A stretch of 63,762 nt of DNA from Chara braunii (GCA_003427395.1 BFEA01000249.1:41668-105429), one strand, 5' to 3'. Numbered from the stretch's first letter, positions 24,231 through 36,890 are shown. The notes: generated by a model from the sequence alone, not told the origin. Translations and numbers: made by a program.

Positions 24231-25267
24231 TCATACCATCAACAAAACTGGATTAAGCCTCCAGAAGCCTGAATTCCAAAGAATCTTTTTCAGAATAGTC
24301 CTAGCATCATTCCATTGGTGGCCAATAAGTTGTCTCTTTGAATGATCCTCTATCACTCGTCCTCCCTGAGCACCCCGTTCCGCCTCTCGCACTGGCTTAT
24401 GGACCCCCTCTCGTGGTACACCTTTTGCCGACTCATTGCGCCTCTCGTCAGTCCGAGATACCCTCCATTGTGACAAATCCAAGTGTGCCTCCAGCTCCTG
24501 CAAGATCCTCCAGATGGCGGCACCTCCCCTCACGCACGCTGAGGGGGTCCTCTCAATCCCTCTCCAGTAAAACGATGAAAACCACCGGGCTAAGTCCACA
24601 CTCAGGATGTCTCGGGTACTGACTCCTCCTCCCGCCTGGCGAGTGCCTTCCGTCCTCCTCGAGATGGGATGGCTTCTCTGGCCTCAGGGCCCCTCTGCCT
24701 CGTGGTCCTCTGCCGCCTCTCAACCCTAGGCTGAGGTGGCTCTGATCGTCGAAAGGCCTCCCTCGGGTGCACCCTGCAGCTCTCCCAGTCTCGAGCCATG
24801 TCCCTGATTTGTCGGACCAACGGTCTTTTCGCTTTTCTGGTCCACAGAGGTAGTGTCCGCGCCCACTCATCCCTCAATATGTTCTGCTCGTACATGAACC
24901 AGTCAAAAGAAGGGATGAACTCCTTCACATTCTCAATCTCTAGGCGGATCGGCCTGCTATCTGGTCCCACGGGCGATGGCCTCAACTCCTGCATCCTTAG
25001 CTCTACCTCTGACTAAGTCCTTGCCTCTCTGTGAATCCGTGCGATGGGCTCCTCAAAGCTGCCAACTCCCCTCAACCTCTCTATCCTTTGTGCCACCGTC
25101 GACCCCATGTATTCCGCATGCCCTTGAAAATCGTCCAAGAAGAGCTCTATATCCCCGTCGTCATACAAGGGCGTGTGCTCCCTCCGGTGAGACCCATGCC
25201 GCTCGTAACCCCCTGATGCTCCCAATGACCTCCGTGGTGGCCGCGTCTCCCTCCTTCCTCTCGGCAT
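24231..25267 (-). pseudogene. gag2, element B (3' truncated)
   Basis: The start Met at 25267 (MPRGRRETRPPRR) is followed by 'DDGDIELFLDDFQGHAEYM' and 'QRIERLRGVGSFEEPIARI' in one frame (to 25013). The next frame (24994-24602) has 'LEIENVKEFIPSFDWFMYE' and 'DEWARTLPLWTRKAKRPL', then basic and Glu-rich stretches. It is closely related to gag2(A) but stops at about 24240. The Pro/Glu linker, coiled coil and zinc knuckle present in A at 7600-5900 are missing. Its presence behind integrase in both copies argues that gag2 belongs to the element. Function is inferred from its gag-like organisation in A. Confidence 0.6.
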
Positions 25268-25531
25268 GGTTGTCTTCGTAAAGTTAGACCTGCACAACAG
25301 GCGAAGGAGACGATAGGCACACCACAGGGATAAACAAACAGGCAGGTAGGGTTCACTCAGATCAAAAGGCAAGCACACATCCTACTCATACATTCTACTA
25401 TCTCATGCCTTTCTAGGACCTAACTACCACTTTTTTCTACATATATAGGGTCCAAGAGGTTAGATCGTTTATCTCACCTCTTCTCTTGCCACGAACTTCA
25501 TCAACCTCATTTTTTACACTCAATCCTTCCA

Positions 25532-26862
25532 TCATGTTCCATCCATCTCTTTAATTTGATAGCCGCCAAAATCCCCACATCTCACAACCCTGTATGGCCC
25601 TAACCACCTTTTATCAAACTTCTTGGACCACTGCGTTTCCAGGGACGAATCATATAGCAATACGACATCTCCAACTTTTAATCGTGCCTTTTGTACGCGG
25701 GCCAACTGATCCCAACGAGCCTTGTCATCCATGCAACTTTTTTGGATGCCTCCTGTATCCTTTCCTCAATCGCACCCACTTGCCGTGCCCGAATGTCGAG
25801 CAACTCCTTGAAAGACTGGTTGGTTTCTGAGTCCTTGCGTCTCTAAGTTTTCAAGGAGCTTTCGATTGAGAAGGTAGCGTACCTCCCGTACCATAGCGTG
25901 GATGACGCGTACTTAGTGGTTCTCTTCACAGTAATGTTCTCCACAAAAAATGCCGCCCTCAGGTACCTTGGCCACTGATTAGGCGTACCTTCAGTCCACT
26001 TAGCCGGAAGATTCGTGATGGTGCTATGCCCCCTCTCAACTGGAGCATTTGTTTGGGGATGTGCCGCCGTGATATAATTGGCTACCACGCTGTACCCTGA
26101 CAACAACTTCTGCACCTCCTGACAAGTAAACTCTTATCCCCTATCCATCACGAATTCCTTAACGAAGGGATAATGCAGGTGGTATTCCTCAACGCAACTT
26201 ACCAACATCGAGCCGGTCTTTGTACGAATGACACGATCATCTACAAAGCCAGAAAGGTTGTCTCGCGCATCGAAGATGTAGTTGTAGCCATGATCCCCAA
26301 CCGGCATAAACAGTAAGTCGAGATGTACTACGGCACTCACTTCCCTCTCTAACCTTGGATGCAGCGGCTCTCCTGGCCTCCGAGGAGCCCTTTCTTGACA
26401 AGCTAAACAGGAACGACAAAACTTGTTAATCATGTTCATAATCCCATCCCAATAGTATACCTCTCTTATTTTGGCATACGTGGCACCAACTCCTCGATGC
26501 CCTCCTGCAATGTCATCATGAAGCGCGGCTATAACATCAATCTGACAGTTCTTCCTGCATACAACTCTTTTGGGGTGCCCTACTTGTCTCTTGACACAGA
26601 GATGATCATCTCTCACTGGGTAGAAATGCCTCATCTTTTGAGCTCTTTCGCTAGCATCCTTATCCCGCATCTCACACGATAAAAGAAGTTCCAGCTCCAG
26701 GTAGATCCCATCATATTCCTCTGCACAAAACGTCTCTTTGATCTCTCCTTCCTCAAACTCATCATCATGACTTTCCGATACAAGGTCTTCATTTTCAGTC
26801 GGATTCAGTGAGCTTACTTGATCAAAATTCCCCTGCAGAAGCGTGTTGACGAGGACGTACAT
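25532..26862 (-). pseudogene. pol: Ty3/gypsy integrase, element B
   Basis: The frame 26862-26134 has the HHCC domain ('LHDDIAGGHRG', 'YYWDGIMNMI', 'CRSCLACQE'), then the catalytic core with the first Asp in 'VVHLDLLFMPVGDHGYNY' and the second in 'KEFVMDRG', followed by one stop. After a frameshift, 26115-25843 has 'YITAAHPQTNAPVERGHST', carrying the catalytic Glu. The C-terminal GPY/F module is at about 25680-25540 ('WLGPYRVVRCGDFGG'). All three DDE residues are therefore present although the frame is broken. Integrase would insert the cDNA; the 5-bp duplication at the related solo LTR fits this enzyme class. Confidence 0.9.
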
Positions 26863-28724
26863 TCACCCCATCAACTTCTCGTACTTCTCTACCTGGTCCG
26901 ACCCTTCTTCTATCGTTCTCACCTCCTCCACCAGACTATGTGTGCTTGCCAAAGCCAACTTCATCATCCATTGAACATCCTTGCCGCCCCACAGATCTTC
27001 TTCCTCAAAAGGCTTGAGTACAAGCTCTACCTTCTGCTCATATCCCCTGGGTGCAAGCCAAATGGGATGGCCAACGCAACTCAGCACCCACAAGGATACA
27101 CTTATTGATATGAAGGCGAGCGTCTTCCTCCTGATCCGAGAAGCCATCAACCGGGGGCGTGTCCTCTACTGCGTCTCCCTTTTGCTTGTCCCAATTGATG
27201 CGACTAAGCGCATCTGCCCTATTTTTGCTCCCTGGAATCCGTTCCAATTCGAAATTAAACATCCAGATGTACGTTAGCCATCTGGCGACAGTTGGATCTG
27301 ATGGAACGTAATTCCTCAACGAGTACGTGAGCGCAGTTGGGTCTACTCTCAATATGAACCTTTTGTCAAAGATATAATTTCGAAAAATCCTCAGGCAGTG
27401 AAGAAAAATGAGAGTCTCCCTCTTAAATTGAGATTAATTTCTCTCAGTCGTACAAAGAGTTCGGCTCTCAAACCTTAGCGGCCTCTCCTTTCCTTCGACA
27501 TCTGCCTGAATCAAGCCTCCCCCTAAGGCAGTCGGTCCAGCGTCCATCTCAACGATGAATGGACTCACCTATGTGGCCTCATAGTCCGGTGTTCCCAATA
27601 CCAACCCTCCTTCTCGAAATTTCTCCTTCATTCCTGCCACAACATTTTCCTGGTCCTCACCCCAGACTCATTCCTGATCCTGACGCACCAGCTTTCTTAA
27701 GTGCTCAGTTTTGGCAGCAAAGTTCTTGATGAAGGTTCTTCAAAACCCACACGTACCGAGGAAGCTTCTAACATCTGTTATCAAATGAAAAGGTAGGTCA
27801 TTCGATAATTTTTTCCATGTTCTTCACATCTGGCCGCCGACCACTCTCGCTACAGACGAACCCTAAAATGGTAGCCTCCCTCATGCAGTGTCTGGATTTG
27901 GCACCGCCTGCCATTAGGTTGTGTTCCTCAAGCAAACTCAAAACTTTATCAAGATCCTGAATATGCTTCCAAACAAAATGCCTTGCACCTGGCAAGACTT
28001 CGTCACTCTCCTTTTCTCTCGGCCCCTTTACCGCCAAGTCGTCGATATATGGTTGAGTGATATGCGGACTGACTGTCTACATCGCTCGGATCATATGTCG
28101 CTGAACCATTGCCACCGCATTAGTCCATCCTTGTGGAGCTACATTCATGTGGATCGGTCCTTGGGGCGTATGCATCGCTGTCACTGGTCCGTCTGGCGGA
28201 TAGACCGGAAACTGGTCATATCTGGAGTAGAGGTCTAAAAGCGAAATTATAGGCCTCCCAACACATGACTCTGACAGCGCGTCAGCATTTGGAAAGCCCT
28301 CCGCATCTCGCACGGTCACAACGTTGAACTGCTGCAAGTCTTGCACCCACCACAACGTCCCATTTGGTTTGACAAAGCAAAACCATGGAGACGCATACGG
28401 CCTACTTGAGTAATCGGCGACATGCGTACATATCCCGTCGAGATAGTCCACCACCTTCCTTTTCTCATCAGGATTAGGATACTGCGCTCCTCTCAAATTT
28501 CATGGTTCGTGTGGCACGGTATGGATCCGGATCATAGAAATTTTATCCACGTCCAATCTCCCTCGCTGATCGTCGTCGAATGCATCGGCGCGATACCTCC
28601 TCTTCATTAGCTCTATTATCAACACCCTTTCCTGGGGTAACAAAAAGTTAGGCTCTCCCACTATTAGCTTCCCTGAGTTTCCTTCATTGATACGGCACGG
28701 ACCGACCGCCGCTTGCTCCCTCAT
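26863..28724 (-). pseudogene. pol: Ty3/gypsy reverse transcriptase-RNase H, element B
   Basis: It runs from 28724 ('MREQAAVGPCRINEGN') leftward. Frame 28496-28077 has 'PYASPWFCFVKPNGTLWW' and 'HMNVAPQGWTNAVAMVQ'. Frame 28037-27798, after a stop, follows the YIDD motif region ('ITQPYIDDLAV' at about 28070-28040) and has 'ATILGFVCSESGRRPD'. The RNase H region 27780-27400 is riddled with stops. The end 'ERIPGSKNRADALSRI' (about 27240-27195) is well kept and leads into the linker (27150-26863). It lacks the MITE found in A at the equivalent site, so it serves as the empty allele. Confidence 0.9.
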
Positions 28725-28985
28725 TCACCGTATCAATCCTTGTTCCCGCGCATAATAAACTTCCTCATCTTCTGTGACGAGAACGGGAACTGGACGACAC
28801 TTCTTGTCTATAGTTTTGTACCGCTTTCGGGAACCCTGCTTGAGTCATCCCCTAAAAAAGGTTGGCTTACCACTTGCGCCTGCATCATTGCAGGGTCCCT
28901 CCTTTCACTCGGAAGCCGATAAACCAGCTCTACTTCCCCAACCTTGGGACATTACAGAACCTGTTCCTTCAGCGCCTGAATGGCG
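28725..28985 (-). pseudogene. Protease-RT connector, element B (left part)
   Basis: Coding remnants equivalent to A 12060-11820 ('AIQALKEQVL', then 'VGEVELVYRLPSERRDP'). It is separated from the rest of the protease frame by the 2.2-kb fold-back insertion at 28986-31173. Confidence 0.65.
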
Positions 28986-29491
28986 TTGTGGAGGCAAAAA
29001 CCCTGCCAAGGGTATTTGCCAGGGTTTTTCAATGTCAGACGTTGTTCGACCTTTTCGGTGAATTCAAGGACTTGATGAGACCGATGTTTGCCAAAAGCTT
29101 ATTCAGACCTGACCTATGACTGAGAGGCTAAAAGTTTTCGGACTTAAGTCCGAACCCATGTAGCGTCCAGAAATAACGGATGTTAATGGCAATGCTTCGC
29201 TTTTGTCGAAGCCGCAGGAGAGTGCGGATATGGGGACGCTAAAATTGAACCCCATCTGTTAAGCCGCGCGATTCAGGGCCTAGATAAGTAGGAAAAGGGT
29301 GTCCGCACTTGATATTGGGCCACGAGGTCTGCTTCGTATGGAGGACCGAAACAGTCTCGTGGCCGTCCGCGGGTCACCTAGCCAAGCTGCAACGGTGCGC
29401 CGCCTGCCGAATCGACAAGCGGCACGGCTAAGGTGAGGAGGGTCGTGCTTGCCTAACTGTGGCAGGCGGGCTACAAGCAGATAACTTTTCT

Positions 29492-29964
29492 ATAAGACGG
29501 TTATTGGGTAACTGAAAATTCAGGAATGAAAATTCTGAAGTGAGAGTTTTTGGCAGTCTGAAAATCCTGAATGGTCCTGAAGTTGTGAAATGTCCGAAGA
29601 CCCTGAAAACCACCTGTTTAGGCAGGCTGCATCCTGAAGTGGTGAAGGGTGTCCTGAAGTGGTCAAGTGAGAGTTTTGGGCAGTCCGATAGTCCTGAATG
29701 GTCCTGAAGTGGTGAAAAGTCCGAAGACCATGAAAACCATCCTTCACCACTTGAGGGTGCAGCCTGCCTAAACAAGTGGTTTTCAGGGTCTTCGGAGCTT
29801 TCACCACTTCAGGACCATTCAGGATTTTCATACCTGAATAGTCCTGAAGTGGTGAAAGGTCCGAAGACCCTGAAAACCACTTGTTTAGGCAGGCTGCATC
29901 CTGAAGTGGTGAAGGGTGTCCTGAAGTGGTGATGAAAAATACGACTGTTGTTAACCTTTTCTCT
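29492..29964 (+). mobile_element. hAT-like MITE, copy 3
   Basis: It starts near 'ataagacggttattggg' (a degenerate form of CACAAGCGGTTAACGGG) and ends 'gttgttaaccttttctct'. Inside are two direct and one inverted copy of the 'gtcctgaagtggtgaaaggt' unit, the same arrangement as copy 4. No clear 8-bp duplication is seen at this copy. Confidence 0.8.
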
Positions 29965-29965
29965 A

Positions 29966-30647
29966 AGAAGAGTTGCGGGCTTAGCTCCCGTGATGAGGAG
30001 CTCGCCCAGTAGATCAAGGGCCAGGAGCCCCGATGAAATTGTGCTTGGCTGTGGGCAAGGCAACTGCCCACATGCCTTGGCCAGCTATAAAAGCCAGCTT
30101 GTCACCCAACAGCCTCGCACTTGTGGCAATGCCGCTGGGGCATTCTACTTGAATTAGTTGCTGGCTGGTTGGCTGCTGGTGTACTGGGACGAAGTGCTGG
30201 AAATCTGTCGTAGCACTTGGAGGGAGAGGAGAGAGGCAGTCATAGCTAAAGGTTGGGAGTTTCGGGCCCCACCTTTGTGCTTGTGTTGCGGGCCTGTGGG
30301 GAGGCTGTAGATATGAGGCTGCGGCAGGCTAGGACCGTGTTGCACGGGGCCCACGACAGGGAGGTGGTGCCCGACGATTGACACGGTGGCGAAGGATTTT
30401 GAGTGGGAGGTTGCGTCACTGTATTTTTTTGGAAGGAGATGCTGCTGGAATTATGCGGCACAACGGTGAACTTTTGTGGTGGCAATCTATTTAACAGTTT
30501 TTTAGGGGAGTTGTTGTTGGCATTGCGAGGCGTGGCTGGTGAAGGTTTTTTTACCGGCAGGTTCTGAATCAGTGGCGGTGTATTTTTTTGCAGGATACCT
30601 ACTGGGCTAGCTCCTCATAACGGGAGCTAAGCCCGCAACTCTTCCCT
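29966..30647. mobile_element. Small element with ~40-bp terminal inverted repeats
   Basis: The left end 'gaagagttgcgggcttagct' (29970 onward) is matched in inverse at about 30608-30644 ('agctaagcccgcaactcttc'). The 600-bp interior has no convincing ORF but contains a TATA-like 'cagctataaaagccagc' at about 30084-30100. The flanks share 'taagaag'; a TAA duplication is possible but unproven. It lies between the MITE and the right arm of the fold-back element. Confidence 0.55.
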
Positions 30648-31173
30648 AAGAAGAGTTGCCTCCCTGTAGCCCGCCTACCACAACTAGGCAAGCACGACCC
30701 TCCTCACCTTAACCGTGCCGCCTGTCGATTCGGCAGGCGGCGCACCGTTGCAGCTTGGCTAGGTGACCCGCGGACGACCACGAGACTGTTTCGGTCCTTC
30801 ATACTAAGCAGACCTCGTGGCCCAACATCAAGTACGGACACCCTTTTCCTACTTATCTAGGCCCTGAATCGCGCGCCTTAACAGCCTCGCGACATTATCT
30901 TAGACAGGGTTCAACTTTAGCGTCCCCATATCCGCACGCTCCTGCGACTTCGACAAAAACGAAGCCTTGCCATTAACATCCGTTATTTCTGGACGCTACA
31001 CGCGTCCGGACTGAAGTCCGAAAACTTTTAGCCTCTCAGTCATAGGTTAGGTCTAAATAAACTTTTGGCAAACATAAGTCTCATAAAGTCCTTCAGTTCA
31101 GCGAAAAGGTCGGACAACGTCTGGCATTGAAAAACCCCGGCAAATACCCTTGTCAGGGTTTTTGCCCCGACAA

Positions 31174-32281
31174 CATCTGGATCCGCCATCTTATGCGTGG
31201 CCACTACATCCATGGCCTTGTTCACATCGGATAGGATGAGGGAAAACACCTCCTCTTGTGCCTCCTCTTATGGTTCCTCACAGAGCCTCCGATGCTCATC
31301 CTCAGACTCTTCAATCGTGCATGAACCAGGGTTGGGTTGATTCCTTATACTTCGTAGGCTTTTGTTCCGGCAAGTAACTATTTCATAGTTTCCGCCTGCC
31401 GGGTCACACAGGATCAAGATCAAAGTTCCGTTGTGTTGGTTGAACATCAACGTCTCTGTCCTGTATAGGAATGACCTCCCCAGGAGGATGGCATGATCTA
31501 CGTCTGGCATGACGAAGAAGCAAGCTTCGGCCTTTACGCTCCCAATCTCAATAAGTACGTTTGATGTTGTTCCGCAAAATACTGCCTTGCAGCTGGCCCC
31601 ATGCAGAATGCTGCAATCCAAGCAGTCTATCTCCAACCCAAACCTGAGTGCATCAACTTCCTTGATGATATTCATCTCCGCCCCTGTATCCACCATTGCT
31701 ACGCACTTCGATCCCTTTACCACTAAATCCACCATCCCGCAGACCACACACTTTCAGTTCATCTTTGTCCCAGTTTCCGCCCATTCTGCCTCCTTTGGCA
31801 GAATTACGCTTAGATGGACATTTGGCACCAGACGTCGTGAAAGCCTCCCCTTTAGCTCGTTACGTAGCTTAGGGGCAGACGCCAGGATCTCCTTCAAGGT
31901 CACAAGGTCGTTATGATCTTCAAGCAACCTATCGATCACCTTTTCCACGTCAAACCCTTCCTCCAACTGGACCGCATACTTTTTCTTCTTTGGCGCTACA
32001 TCGTGCAGAATCGGTTCGGCTTCCTCTTGGGCTCCCCTCTTCTTGGCCCTTTCCTCCGTCCTTCGATCCTCCTCTTGACGCAGCCTATCGTCATGCTCTT
32101 CTTTATCATCGTCCTCCTCTACCTCCACGGCCTCTTTCCTTCGTTCAAGCTTTGGATGCCTCCGAGGGGGTTCTCGGTTGGCATTTGCCTTGCTCTGGCC
32201 CCTGGTTTGCGTCGCTTGGGCCATTCTCCCTTGCGCAGTAAGGGGCCTGAAGGTCATTCCGGACCGAGGGCCTGACCCCAC
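31174..32281 (-). pseudogene. pol: Gag-pol linker and aspartic protease, element B
   Basis: The frame 32281-31754 is a charged linker ('EVEEDDDKEEHDDRLRQEE') and helical segment ending 'AEWAETGTKMN' then a stop. The same frame continues at 31747-31268 with 'MVDTGAEMNIIKEVDAL', the intact retropepsin DTG active site, and 'DHAILLGRSFLYRTETLMF'. The C-terminus ends in an acidic stretch and meets the fold-back element at 31173. Apart from the nonsense codon it is the better preserved of the two proteases. Confidence 0.85.
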
Positions 32282-32349
32282 AGTGGCTACTCCAGGGTAA
32301 CCTGCCGTCCCGGTACCGAATCTGGGCCGGATTCGTAGAGGAAGACTCT

Positions 32350-34142
32350 GGGATGCTGGCCCTCCATTTTTTCACTTCTTCATATATATCTACCAACTTT
32401 TCTTGGTATCTCCTCATTTTCTCTCATAAATCCTCCATCTTTCCCAGAAGGACTGACACCGGCTCCACTTTCTCACCCTCGCTCTTTTCGTCCGGCTCAA
32501 CGACTATAGGTTCTTCTTTTATAATCCCTGTCTGTAGCCTCTGAGTCACCTCTTCATTATCTTCCACGCTTATCCGTGGGTCATCCCTTTCCTGTCACAA
32601 CCTGAACGTGGCAGGTGGCGCTTGCCGCACAACTATTCTCCTATGAGCTTCCGCCCGCACTTTGCCTGGAATCGTTCGGTCAATATACTCCCCGTACTAA
32701 TTATATATGTCACCATCCATATTGAAATAGATCAGTCCGGACTTTTCACCTTCCCTCCTTGTATTGCATAACCGTATTGTATGACCTTGCTTGTCGTAAT
32801 GCTGGCAAATAGCGGTCCTCTAGTCAAAACGAGGCCTTCCATATCCTTGACCCCCTTCATTCCCTTGACTACCTTGACTCTCTTGGCCTTGGTAACCTTG
32901 GTTGTCTCATTGTCCAGCCCGGCCACCGCCATTCCTGCCATGTCCTCTTCCGCCACCTCTCCCTCCATTCCCTTGGTTGCCCTGGCCTTGATTTCCTCCC
33001 CTTGCCACGCTATCTTGTGAACTCGGCGCGGGCGACGGAGGTGGCGCCATGGGTTGGGCCTGCGCTACAGGATAGCTTGGCGGCGGCATACTCGCTTGGG
33101 GCCCTGCGTGTGGTACCATATGTCCAGACGAGGCTGGACCTCCCCATGGCACGAAGGTGTTAAACACAAGCCATGACCACTGCCCATACGGTGGTACCGC
33201 CGCTTGCGAGGGTCCCTCGCTACTTGACGGAGGCGACGTACTCGGCAAGGCTATTATCAATGCTTGGGGTGCCTGTCCCTTTTCGGAGCCTTGCCCTCCC
33301 GGCGTCAAATCGCGCTGTTTGCGTTGTGCTCATAAAAGGTGTTGGGGCACCGGCTCCTCCTCTTCCCATTCTTCCTGAACGGCCTCCTCTACCACCGGAT
33401 CCTTCTCCTTTCCTTGGATCGTGGTCACCACTTTCTTTTGTACCACGACATCTTTCCCATAACCCACCTCCGCGAGTACATGTGTAACGATCCTTTTCAC
33501 CCCGGGGGTCCCTGAGGAGGTCGCATCTCGCTCCTTTCTTTTCCGCCTTTGTTGGCGCATTTGGTATTGTTCCACCTGGTCCAAACTCCCTTCTTCTACC
33601 CCCTTGTCGATGGTGGCCTAGGTGAGGTTTGCGCTTCCTCCTCCGTGACTTATCAACTCCAAGGCTTCTGAGGCAGTGAACAGTCCCAGGAAGACAGCAC
33701 ATTGTGCTTCTTTCGAGATTCCAGGGACCTTTCTTGCCTTTTTCTTAAATTCATGTACAAGGGCCCCGACTGTGGTAAAATCGTCCTTGTTCATCGCCCC
33801 CAAATCTGCAGTGGTCAACAGACCATCACCCAACCTGTACTTCCTTTGCATTCCATCCTTAAGCCTCGCCCAACTCCCGTTAGCTGCATTAATAACCTTC
33901 TCCACTTCCTGGTGGTGCCCATGGAGTACGTACTTAAGAATACGTTGGAACTTCGCCGCATCTGATAATCCCATCAGTGCCTGTTCCACCAACTCCAACC
34001 ATTTTGAAACTCCCTCCCCATTAAAATGGAAGGTGTTGACCTTTGGGACATTGCTTTGCAACCTCTCCCACTTGTCCAGGGGCTCAACCAAATCATCAAT
34101 TGTCAGGACCTTCCTGACACCATCAGCTATGTCTCCAGACAT
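32350..34142 (-). pseudogene. gag: gag1, element B
   Basis: Start Met at 34142. The frame 34142-33618 is an intact capsid-like domain of about 174 residues ('VNTFHFNGEGVSKWLELVEQ', 'LLTTADLGAMNKDDF', 'VGALVHEFKKKARKVPGI'), typical of Ty3/gypsy Gag. Then come one stop, a Lys/Arg-rich segment (33584-33330), a Pro/Ser-rich region (33308-33000) and a Gly/Asn/Gln/Arg stretch (33000-32900). The zinc knuckle is at about 32810-32770, 'ICQHYDKQGHTIRLC', in which the second Cys is Tyr. A tail (32760-32350) follows. Stops in at least five places; inactive. Confidence 0.85.
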
Positions 34143-34513
34143 CTTGGCTGAATCTCTTACTCAACTTCCCTGTTAAGAAGAGGTAGAAACTTTCATTCAG
34201 CATCTTGACTTTTCATGACGCCTATAAAATTTCCTACATAATTACTTCACAGTCCAGATTTAACAAGTGTCACTGTCTCTTTCTTTTGAACCCACCTCAG
34301 TACGACCCACTTCCTCTACAGGACTTCCTTCATGGTCTTTTAAGTTAGGCAATCAATCAATTCGATGATAAAATTTATTATACTAATAACATTGGTTCAA
34401 AATAGACAATCGAACAAGGCATCACATACTTCATCTTTCCTTATATGCCTATTTTTCTCCTCAATCCCATACCCGGATGTCGTTCCACCAGGGACAACGG
34501 TAGACTTTCGTTA
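34143..34513 (-). other. Leader between PBS and gag1, element B
   Basis: AT-rich non-coding leader, collinear with 15031-15409 in A. No ORF or structure recognised. Confidence 0.5.
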
Positions 34514-34531
34514 TCCCCGGCAACGACGTCA
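34514..34531 (-). promoter_or_regulatory. Primer binding site, element B
   Basis: The minus strand reads TGACGTCGTTGCCGGGGA, a mutated form of the A site; GGCGCC has become GACGTC. It is followed after two bases by the LTR end (GCGCTCGACA on the minus strand). It marks the inner edge of B's 5' LTR. Confidence 0.8.
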
Positions 34532-36289
34532 CCTGTCGAGCGCATCGGTCTAGCACCACACAAACGGGGCGGGACCCTCTCGGCCACGTCACGTAGGAGT
34601 TGGTCTGTTCCTCATTCGATACACATGGAGCTTGCTCAAGCCGATCCGGCCAAGTGCGCCAACCATACCTCTCGCGAGCCCCTACGACAGGATAGGGCCT
34701 ACGCGAGGCACGACTTACCTCCACCTTACGGGAGTTGTCACCTCCCTTCGATGAGTGTCGCCCCGCCGAGCTACCAGTCCACAGTACGAAAGTTAATCAA
34801 CTGCAATCGCAGAGGGGGACCAGCCAAGGGCGTTTCTCGTTCGCTGTAGCAAAGGGGGTACGCACGGTTTTACGCCTCTATCGGACCCGCACGTGAGCCG
34901 ACGCGTTGGGGGGTTGAGGTCTCAACCGCGACTCGTCGTCGGTCGACTAGGACGCATCCTACTTACCACACGTTATACCACTCTAAGAACAGAAAAAAAT
35001 AAACACACACACACACACACACATACACAAAACGACACAAACAAAACAACGCACACGATCATAGTCCCTTCAATAGCCATCTTATAACTCTCCGATGCGG
35101 AAATTTGATATACAATCCGCTCGAGACTTAGTATAAAACCGTGCGGACGTAGGGTCTTCCCATATCGACTAGCAATGTATGATTATGCAAGCAGTCACAA
35201 TGATGGCGTACTATGTAGTGCCCATAACCAAGCGGTCCCTCGTGGATCCGACTACCGCTTATGACACTCGGGTGTCAACCTGAAAGTATCGTGAAGGTTA
35301 ACCATTTTACGATATTGCACGGCTGAAGGAACATCAGTGCGGTCTCCACGGCACCTCCGCCCTTTAGGCAGAGTGTCTCGGTGGGCAGGGCAAATAGGCT
35401 CTGCGCGGGGGGGGTGATCCCTTCCACGAGGAGTCTAGGACCTGCGATGTTCTGGACAAGGACCTCGAATTCAGGCCCAGGACCAACGTCCGACTAAGAA
35501 ACTTTTTAAGAAGCAAAACAACATTAAAGGAAGGGAGTCCCCCTCCCTCTTTCAATCTCGACCCTAATTAAGCCCTTAAGTGTGGGTTCCTTAGGCTATG
35601 CGAACACCCAAACATAGGTATGTACCTATATATATGTATAGGGGGGGGATAAATATGTTACAATCACTTTTCACGGTCATCGTGAGACTCCTCTTAGGCA
35701 GTCAAATCCAAAGTTTGAACCACAAAACATACCTGCAATCACATCAAAGAGTCAACAAAAACCCAAACACTACATGGGGTCAACCATTCTCTATGCTCAT
35801 ACCCCTCGCTTTAGCCATGCAGACCCCAACCTTTGTCCAACCTTCCATAATTAAATACTCAGTACCTTTGTTAAATGACTATTCAATAAAAGTCCGGGTG
35901 AAAACCTTAATCAAACAATAGAAACCACCAAGGCTAGAGCCTTTTGAGGTTGAGTATTGGAATGAATTGGAGTTGAGTCGTAGATCGACGAATCAACAAC
36001 CGACTTGTTATCAGTGATAACAGAAGATGATCCTTGTGGGATCAAGTTGAATTTATTCCAGATTCTGAATCAAATGATCAAGAGGACCTGTAACATAGGA
36101 CACGCCAATACCTAAGCTAAATTCATAAGTGCCTAGAGAATAAAGCTCCATAGCACATTCTCACTCAAGGTCCTGCTACAAGCTAAGCCTATGTCTACCT
36201 CCAAGCAAGTGCCTAATGTAAGATAGACCTAAGACAACATCTCTCCTATTTAGGGTGGATCACCAAAATTCGCGACCTGTCAAAATATA

Positions 36290-36890
36290 ATCTATCTCCT
36301 CTAACCTAGGAAAATTTTGCAGCGCTTCCGGTAGGAAAAGTGTCTTTTGAAAATTTATACTAACGCAAATATGAAAACAAAAACAATCTCTAATTCTGGA
36401 AAGTCAAATTTTGTCTAACTCCCTGAATTAGTAAAAATTTGGACAGCACTGCTTTTAGAAAAGAAATTTTCAGATTTTTACTAAGTCAGATATGAACCAA
36501 GAGCAAAACCCGAGTTCAACTAAGATAAAATTCAAGTAACTACTTAGATTTGTAAAAATTTCGGCAACACTCTCTTAAGAAAAGTGCTAATGCAACATTT
36601 ATATAAAGCTAAGTTCAAAATCTAAAGTGACTTTGACTTTTCAATGTCTTATTTTGTTTAACTCCCTGAATTAGCAAAAATTTGGGCAGCACTCTCTTTA
36701 GAAAATGAGACTTTTCAAATTTTTAGTAAGCTATTTATAAAAGTCAGACAAGATGAACTTTGAAAAAACAAAATTTAACTAACTCTTTGGTTTTGTAGAA
36801 ATTTCGGCAGATTCCCGTAGAGAAAATGGTTCACCAAGATTTATACAAGACCAAGTATAATAAATGATCGTAGAAAATGCAGAAATCGAC
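36290..36890. repeat. Tandem array of ~125-bp units, LTR of B
   Basis: Same unit as 18530-19210: variants of 'tctaactccctgaattagta', 'aaatttgggcagca' and 'tttagaaaa', about five units, more eroded than in the other LTR. Confidence 0.7.

Larger units (their letters stand above)
28986..31173. mobile_element. Fold-back element with ~500-bp inverted arms ending like the LTR
   Basis: The left arm (28986-29490) and right arm (about 30648-31173) are inverted copies of each other. Both outer ends read TTGTSGRGGCAAAAACCC and contain the 'aagggtatttgcc' hairpin, the same design as the LTR 5' terminus elsewhere in the window. It is inserted in the protease-RT connector of element B. Comparing with A (12050-12080), the rejoined flanks need almost no extra bases, so there is no ordinary 5-bp duplication. 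The middle holds a MITE (29492-29964) and another inverted-repeat element (29966-30647). No transposase is encoded. Confidence 0.85.
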
